Assembly (NCBI RefSeq): GCF_932276165.1
Contig: NC_063992.1
Span: 11,294,001-11,358,000, forward strand
From: Plutella xylostella
Taxonomy: Eukaryota; Arthropoda; Insecta; Lepidoptera; Plutellidae
Direction of reading: 5' to 3'
Length of the DNA stretch: 64,000 nt
Position 1 is the stretch's first letter. The number at the start of each line of letters is the position of its first letter. The translations under genes were made by a program, and so were the position numbers. Positions 56,746 to 64,000 of this stretch are shown here, in pieces. The notes beneath the pieces were generated by a model. It saw nothing but the letters and a program-made list of their open reading frames with translations, was not told the DNA's origin and ran no database searches.

Positions 56746-57461
56746 TAAGAGTGATAGGTATCTGGCCTGCATGTGGCATCCTAGCTAAGTTTTATAAGTT
56801 TTTTCTACTATAGTCTATCTACCAAGTCCGGAAAAAACAGTGATTCTAAAAGTTCTTGAATCAGGGAGGTGTAAAGTGTAGCTGTCGCATCGAAAGTGTG
56901 AATATAGAATATCCCTTGAGGTTACTATCATCTCACACGCAATTAATTATGGTAAAATACCTTATTAATAAAATGATTTACACCTTTGTTCATCCGTTTT
57001 TGATACGTGATTCAGTAAATACGAAAACTAAACCTATACACATGTACAGGAACGTATAGGGTAACGTAACGTACCTTGGGACGCTTGTACCTCGGGACAT
57101 TGATTGTATTTTAAAATCCGGCTAAATAAACACATTAAAATTCTACCCTAGGCATAGTATTTTACTCGCTTGGCAAAACTAGTGAGTCTCGTGATCATAC
57201 CAGCATCTAGTGTGTGGTGAAGACAGTATGAAGTTTTTTGGAGTCAAAAGTAGCTTTTGTATAGTTTTTTGTGTTGCTTTATCTCATTGAGGCATGCTCA
57301 AAATAAAGACATGGATGTCACGTATAACTTTTCAGTTATTTAATTTTATGACATGGCAATTATCTGAAAGATTCCTATTAATTAAAAATAAAGATATTTA
57401 AATTTTGGTTAAATATTGCTTTTTTGTACCTTGGGACACGATTAAATTTGTACCTTGGGAC

Positions 57462-58364
57462 TAGGGTTTCGTTTTTCCCGACCTTTTTCTGTTCCCGGGA
57501 AACGGGAATTTTTTTCAAGATTTCCCGGGAATTCCCGGGAAACGGGAATTTATTTTAAATGCTTGGTTTTGCTATTATCGGGTATTAAAAGTCTATTAAA
57601 ACACTTACAATTTTATCAAATATACTTTTATCACTCGTATAGGTAGAAAAAAGCAACAGTCAGATAAATTAACAACGAAAATTATAATTATTTGTTTTAC
57701 ATGCCGAATCATTATTCTAAATTGTAAATTAAACAATAACCAGTTTGAAAATAATATTAATATGACATATAATTAAAATAGAAATTTGATTACACTTGAG
57801 GTAATGTTTTAGAAAAATTTATTCATTCAACGATTTATCGCTCTACCTACTTCTTATTTTGGTTTTTTCTATGCGTTAGTAATTTTATAAAAAATAAAAG
57901 CGGACATATAATAAAAAATATGACAGGCGTCACACTAGCGTTAGCTTTTACATACTCTTTGGTCACATATGTAAAAGCCGATCAATTGTTTGGTTTTCGG
58001 TAGGAGGTAGGACTAACATATAAATAAATATGAAAATATTGAATCAGGAAGAGGTGAAACAAGGTGATGTAGATGAGTCATTTATCTTTGCAATGAAGCT
58101 GCGCGAAAACAATAACACGTATGATTTTTCAATAATTTACAACAAAACCGAGTTTCTGATCGTAGACGACAAGCCTGCCGATATTTTTTTTTGGTTCAAG
58201 GTAAGAGAAACAGATAAATAAAGATGAAAATATAGCATAGAATCGATTAAAAACCAAACCCGGGAATTCCCGGGAATGCTATTTTTTTCCCGGTTTCGGG
58301 AAGGACAAATTTCCCGGGAATTCCCGGGAACGGGAATTCCCGGGAAGACGGGAACGAAACCCTA
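57462..58364. mobile_element. hAT-type element rich in TTCCCGGGAA palindromes, nested
   Basis: Ends are TAGGGTTTCGTTTTTCCCG and the complement TAGGGTTTCGTTCCCGTC. The exact 8-bp CTTGGGAC is duplicated outside (57454-57461, 58365-58372), as for hAT transposition. Clusters of the self-complementary TTCCCGGGAATTCCCGGGAA fill about 100 bp at each end. The interior is AT-rich. A 63-codon frame at 58030-58221 resembles no transposase domain I know. Length 903 bp. Confidence 0.88.
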
Positions 58365-58567
58365 CTTGGGACACTGTTTCCTATGGCTTTGTACTATGGA
58401 AAATGCAAACATCTAAATAACGCCTTATATCTCTGTTCTTATTAGTGCCAGAGTGAAACTAGACAGAAGAGAGATGCAGTAAATAAATAAGAACAGATAT
58501 ATAAGGCGTTATTTAGAAGTTTGCATTTTCCATAGTACAAAGCTTCAGGAAACAGTGTCCCAAGGTA
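58365..58567. repeat. long hairpin inside the outer element
   Basis: Left arm CTTTGTACTATGGAAAATGC then CTAAATAACGCCTTATAT; the right arm is the complement (ATATAAGGCGTTATTTAGAA, GCATTTTCCATAGTACAAAG), extending outward through GGGACACTGTTTCC / GGAAACAGTGTCCC. Arms are about 75 bp with a loop of about 55 bp. It may be a separate MITE or an internal fold of the outer element. Confidence 0.75.
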
Positions 58568-58787
58568 CAAACGTGTAACGTACCTTGGGTCAAAACAAGC
58601 ATTTTTACTTTTATCTTAATTTAATAAACTCTGGCCACACTAAAGCTTAAGCACAAATACTAGTGATAAAAGATTATATATCCTACCGAATAAAGAAAAT
58701 TTCACATTAATATCTTAGTTGTACGCTGCGATAGCTTCATTCAAAGTTGGGGTAGTCGAAAATGTCCCTAGGTACGTTACGTTACCC

Positions 58788-59713
58788 TACATACATACAC
58801 CTACCAATTCTATCTTAAGTTCAACGAATCGACGATCGATCAATTGTTCCGTTGTTCTTAATAAAGAAAGCCAAACTTTAACTGAAGAAGATTTCAGTTA
58901 TTAACTACAGTTATTTACTTACATAGAATTACGAGAAAAAAGTAGGACCTCTCTCCCTGATCAAAATTAAGTTCAGAAATAAAGTTACAGTTGCAGTAAA
59001 AATCCTCTACTTAGGTACTTTAAAGTCACGAGACGAAACAAAACCTCTCTCTGGTCGTCCTTTCAAACTTTGCATAATAAAGTGGAGACTGTATTGTAAG
59101 GAGATAACGAAAAAAACAAAACAGCATCGAACCAGTCCCGCTGCGGCGTTGAATCAAACATGTTCCGAATCATTCACGAAATAAAATAAACTTTTTTATT
59201 AGTACTTATCATTTTATTTTGTTACAGTAAATATGCATTATAGGTACAGATATACATATTATATTATCGACTTGATACGTAGATTTATTAGTGTTGTATA
59301 GACTACAAAAAATGCTCATAACTATAATCCCTTTACGGGTAGGCAGGTAGGGGTGGTATGGTACTTACCTACTGTTATCTCCTGTGCTTTTATCCCTCGT
59401 TGTAAAAATATAATGATGATGCACGTTTTAGTACAGCCTTTTTTCTGTAGAGGGTAAATACTGCACATGCATTGAATCGATATTTTGAAAATTACCAATC
59501 GCAACTTTTGTGATTGAATCAAATCTAAACTACAAAGAATAGTAACCGTATTGTATTTTATCCGTGAATGCCTATAGGTATATCTTATATATTCTTACAT
59601 AGTAATATAACCAAAGAAGAATTCATCAGAGTTTCTTGAGATTCCAAGCCAACACATAAAACTATTAAGTTGGAATCATAAAGCTAACACACGCATCCTG
59701 CGCAACTCGTTCT
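58788..59713. other. non-coding stretch
   Basis: No gene or repeat is recognised. Confidence 0.4.
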
Positions 59714-59868
59714 CCTGGGGGGTCACTCTATACTGACGAAAAACAAATGAACGAGAGCTGCCGTGCTATTGGCACGTTTAATACAACAAGATAGAGTCGT
59801 GACTCGCGCAGCAGAGCTCTGAAACTTTGTTTTTCGGTAGTTTTTCGTCATATAGAGTGACCCCCTGG
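59714..59868 (+). mobile_element. MITE family A, copy 9
   Basis: Ends are GGGGGGTCACTCTATACTGA and GTCATATAGAGTGACCCCC, with the full core (GCTATTGGCACGTTTAATAC; ATAGAGTCGTGACTCGCGC). CCTG occurs at both outer edges, again a possible 4-bp duplication. TTTTTCG is duplicated within the right end. Confidence 0.85.
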
Positions 59869-61190
59869 CTCGGAGGAACCGGAAATGACTTATCAGAGTC
59901 TCGACGTGACATCCACGTCCATGCCTTGCCTTCGTCGCTGGAAATAAAAACATTGTGAGTTGTATGATGGATGTTCTCTGTGTTTTTAGTTAGCTCGCCA
60001 CCGGATGGCGTAGTCCTTGGAAGCACGGGCTGATGTGTCCAAGGTTTCAGGTTCAATTCCTGACCAGGATGATATTAATAAATTACCTGGTAAATGCTCA
60101 ATTGAGTGATGTGATCGTAATGCTCGGTAGACATAATAATAGGTATCTTCTACTACCTAAAATCATACTATCTGCGACATAAACTCACTTCTTACAAGTT
60201 ATGTCATTTTGAATAGCTATTGGAACTAAACGGATCAATAAGACATGGTGGCTCAGGAGTAACGCCTAGAAAAAGTGGTCCAATTTAAAATTGTACTGCT
60301 ATTCGGAATATAAGTACCTGCATGCCTACCCATAATACAACACGCACAACGATCCCAACGGTCGGTTTTTACAATGCATCCATACAATAGACAACCGGGA
60401 TTATAGAAAACGACAGGTAGCTGTTGCCTATAACTAGCAAGAGCATACCTTTACCTTTTCAAAGTAAAGTTTATTTGCAGTGATGAGAGGTAGTAAGAAC
60501 CATGTATGACGGATTACGACATTAAAATATACGGGATTCTAAGAAAATGCACTGTTAACAAATAATTAATTCTTGTGTGATTTTAATTGTAAATTAACCT
60601 ACTTACACACAAAATCTGTGCATTATATTATTTATTATTAGATTTATTAGTTCCCAAACCTCTATTAATACTCGTAGGTAAGTACTCTATTATATTTTAA
60701 AAATATACTTTTTATACTTAGTAAAAAGTATAAAATGATGAAAAATAAAAACTAATATCGCTGCCACACACTGAAAATATTTATTACAATATTATAACAA
60801 TTTAATAAGCAGAGCACAGCTTATTATCTTGTACTACTGCGTGGGTCGTGCAATATTAAGCTATACGAGGCTCAACAACTACAAAAATACTTAGGTACTC
60901 AAGTATATTAATAATTAGGTATGTATGTATTAAGATATACTTTGGATGCCTAAATGACTTATGTGTCTCATGTTGCTGCCATAAACAGAGACCCACACAT
61001 CCTACCATCATTTTATCTTTTTCGGTCGGCGTGCCGCTCATTTCTAACTATACTGTAAGTACATAAACAAAACAAAAAACATCTTACAATTTATTTAGTT
61101 CAACTACAAAATCCAACAAAGCACGTCCCCTCACACGTCTGATAACACGTCACAGTAGCATTCCGTCAGTGGCACGCTTCCTCGCGTCGT
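59869..61190. other. non-coding stretch with a weak tRNA-like patch
   Basis: No gene is seen. About 60000-60066 has GATGGCGTAGTCCTTGG and CAGGTTCAATTCCTG, a fair B box, and could be a tRNA-derived SINE head, but it has no second copy here. Confidence 0.35.
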
Positions 61191-61400
61191 CATTATGAAC
61201 ATGTTGGCATCGACAAGTATTGCAAGCGCCCGCGCCCGCTGCCGCCCGCCGGGAGCAATATCCAGCAAGCAATGTGATTGGCGCGCGCGACGACGCTGCA
61301 TAATGAACCTAGAACTGTGCACCCTTGTCAGTGGACACTCTCGATGCAATCCGCGACCCAGTCGACCCAAAAGAAAAAAGTGGCCTGTATTGAAAATACT
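61191..61400. promoter_or_regulatory. CpG-rich island
   Basis: About 210 bp of GC- and CpG-rich DNA (CGCCCGCGCCCGCTGCCGCC; GTGATTGGCGCGCGCGACGA) in AT-rich surroundings, with an inverted CCAAT motif. It could be a promoter or enhancer of a gene outside the window. Short frames on both strands look like composition effects. Confidence 0.25.
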
Positions 61401-63661
61401 AACGGTTTTCGCGATTGTATCTGCCTCATAATATTATGATTAGGTCATCTGTATATGACGCGAGCTTTATTAGGATTTTTTCATGCAAATGTCTCTACAG
61501 GCAAAACTTCATAAAAAAAAACTCCAGCCGTTTTCCTGGGAAAGAGTAACAAAAGTACACCGATACTCACAAACTTTAACGTTTATATATACTTACACTC
61601 GTAAGGATTGAAAAAGTGCATACATGGATGCAATGGCATTTTTTAAAAGGTGGAACTTTTTCATTGCTCGCGAGTCTAACATTAGTAAAAAGGATTGCAG
61701 GAACTTCGAAGCTATCTAACTTGCCCAGTTCTACTGGTCGGGGGGCAGACAGGTGCCCTACTAGGGTGACTGCCACTAGGCACAGACGGCGCTAGATTAC
61801 AATCGGCACGAGCCATCCTGTCTTCTAATCCATCGGCATCCGTCTTGTGTATTTCCGGCACAATATTTCGGCCGACCAATTACACGTTTGGATTAATTCT
61901 TGGGAAGGTATTGCGGGATTGTGACACATCCGTGTCATGTCACAGGCCGTAAGCTGTTGGAGACAGTTTAAATTATTAGCAATCTTCATTGTATTCGCAT
62001 CTGATACGTAAGTCACATGCTGTAATTAACTTACCTCTACTATTCAATTTTCTATTCAGTCCGGTGATGTTTGAATAAATGCTAAAACTAATTGTCCACT
62101 GCGCTATGCAATTATAGCTGACCTAGCGCGAGGCGGGTGTATATTTTAACTTTTCCGATATGTCAAGAGGGTTGTCATGCAGCCGCGGTGGTAGTTATTT
62201 CAGTTGCGTGACTTGTACGTTGTACGCAAGGTATAAACGTACGTGTGTGTGGAGGTAGTTACATGTTATAACTGTGCCTTTGTGCCGTGGACTTATCAAT
62301 CAGATTGCGGCGGACGGCTCGCATGCGGACAACTAACCCACTTCAGGGATTAACGGCCATAGTTGTTAGTGCCACTGTGGGATTTGTTGGTTTTGGTTTC
62401 ATTTATTTATGTTGTATAAGTAGAGCGCAGAGATTTTAGATGTTGCTTTATTTTTTGGTAGGTACTATGTTATTAAATATTGTGGAAAACATAATAATTT
62501 CAGGTACTTAAGTACTTAATTTGTTATTTCTATTTTCTAAATGCATTTTTTTGTATAAATAGCAGCCCGATTAAAGTTAGCGTTGAAAAATGATCGTTAG
62601 CGTCCGTTGGCATGGTATGTTGTACTTATAGCAATGCTTGCTCAACATTCCTGCATGTAAGATAATGTATTTTCCGTATCTTCTACATTTCCTGTTACAT
62701 TCTCTCAACGGATGCATTTTTCGACCTGAATAAACCTTCGAACAATCAAAATTTTTCTTTTCTAAGTTAGCAGTAAATAAGAAAATCATGATTGTGACTG
62801 TGTTAACCCACATTACTTTACGATCCATTCCTCCGATGGAGGGTCAACCTGGAGAACGGTTGGTATAAACCTGGAGCTCACCGGAAAACTTTTATAGGTC
62901 ACTCGGGAATTTGACACAAAAAGACGAATGTAAACCCGACTTTATGAGGGAACTAGACACGTAATAATGAACAGAAACTTGCAAAGGATACGAAAATAAA
63001 TTTTCAGCTCGATGCTCTAATATTCTATCGTAATATAAGTTTGTACTGCAACGTAACTTTGAAAACCCAGTTGCGTCGGGAAGATAAGTTTCCTTTGAAA
63101 TATAGCGAAGTTAATGTGAGATGTGAACATCTGAATGCAAGAAGCTATTGAATTTTGTTATTCTAGCAAACAACTAAAGGCACTTGTCCTATCTTAAAAT
63201 GACCATTAACCATGTCTTTCACAAAATAATATCTGCGTTTTTTTTGCGATTCGTGTTTCTTGCACGTTACCTTACCTTACACCAGACAAATTCTGAGTTG
63301 GGGGAGGCTTTTTTCGAGTTTGGTGCTCGGCATTTTGCCCCAGTCTTTGGCAGGTTTCAGTTTGAATTGAAACACACTTCTCAGAATACGTCACGCTGGT
63401 GGTTAAGATAAGACATACATCCTTCTCTAAACTTCTTATTGGAATGTTGCAGCCGCAAGATTGCATTTAGTACGTCTTCGTTGCGCAAATATTGTCCCCC
63501 CTACTTGTGCTTTCCGCGTGAGTATTCCAAGTAGAAAACTGCCTTCAGCAATCTGCAGAAAGAGTCAGTATGATCAGAAGAACACGAGATTTGAAATGCA
63601 AATGATAAAAAATTCACGGTGTACTCGTATTGACATTGACAAATAGAATAATAGTAGTATA
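61401..63661. other. non-coding stretch with a family C half-end
   Basis: No gene is seen. A family C end fragment lies at 61646-61678 (GGTGGAACTTTTTCATTGC then GCGAGTC). Confidence 0.4.
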
Positions 63662-63869
63662 GTGCCACAAACTTATCTGTTCCGGTGACAGCGAACTAAA
63701 TTGATCCATATCTCATTACTTACTAATGAATTGTATATTTTAAAACATTAGATTGGTTTATTAACACCGCAAGAGCGAAATAACAATACGAGCAAACTTA
63801 AAATCTTATAGAATTAAGAAATATTAGAGATTTATTTGAGCTGTCACCGGAACAGATAAGTTTGTGGCA
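63662..63869. mobile_element. MITE with 30-bp inverted ends
   Basis: GTGCCACAAACTTATCTGTT then CCGGTGACAGC on the left; the right end is its complement apart from the outermost bases. The interior is AT-rich, length about 208 bp. TA may flank it, but the right border is uncertain. Confidence 0.75.
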
Positions 63870-64000
63870 TTATAAGACGTATTTGTGTACTTTGCATTAA
63901 CCACAGAGTACTTTGTTAATACTCAAAAGCATTATTACCATAAAAACTTAGAGAGTATTTAACAGATGTTTAGCGCTGTCAAACGCCTACAAAATCTGTC

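Larger units (their letters stand above)
57059..58787. mobile_element. outer inverted-repeat element with GTACCTTGGGAC repeats
   Basis: Ends are GGGTAACGTAACGTACCTTG and the complement GGGTAACGTAACGTACCTAG, with TA at both edges (57057-57058, 58788-58789). GTACCTTGGGAC or close variants recur inside (57072, 57427, 57451 and, inverted, about 58557 and 58574). A hAT-type element (57462-58364) has inserted into one of these. About 820 bp remains without it. No transposase is seen. Confidence 0.75.

Overview
The window is nuclear DNA from an insect, most likely a moth or butterfly. It is AT-rich, with one intron-free host gene in a large non-coding expanse crowded with small inverted-repeat transposons, LINE tails and two LTR elements. 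The host gene matches the insect-specific kekkon family. The LTR element with a CHCC Gag, the (GACA)n-tailed repeat and the 'cacgtccccactgc' repeat are all types I associate with Lepidoptera. Nothing bacterial is present.

Layout. 1-4 kb: a TA-flanked MITE, then a 1.94-kb Tc1/mariner-type element holding a broken, intron-containing transposase and two inward-facing tRNA-like (A box/B box) modules. 4.7-8.7 kb: two conserved non-coding blocks present twice in the same order, with nested MITEs between them. 9-15 kb: MITEs only. 15.9-17.9 kb, minus strand: a complete kekkon-family receptor gene (probably kek5) with a CpG-rich upstream region. 18.5-34 kb: MITEs, LINE tails and otherwise featureless DNA. 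34.5-36.2 kb: a decayed LTR element with identical LTRs and a tRNA-Pro primer site. 37.6-42.5 kb: a LINE of the CR1/Jockey group whose ORF2 is cut by the 3' tail of another LINE. 47.7-48.8 kb: two hAT-like MITEs. 50.5-55.9 kb: a nearly intact Ty3/Gypsy element of CsRn1 type with identical 185-bp LTRs, a tRNA-Trp-like primer site, a canonical -1 frameshift site, one premature stop in pol, and an extra small ORF in the env position. 56.6-58.8 kb: a Harbinger-type MITE and a multi-layer nested structure. 59-64 kb: further MITEs.

The most interesting items are the small membrane-protein ORF of the Gypsy element (predicted N-myristoylation, one membrane span, possible splice acceptor just upstream), the frameshift cassette at the gag stop, the tRNA-like modules inside the inverted ends of the Tc1-type element, and four copies of one MITE family each carrying a different inserted inverted-repeat element. 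All assignments are by reading alone; no search or folding program was run.
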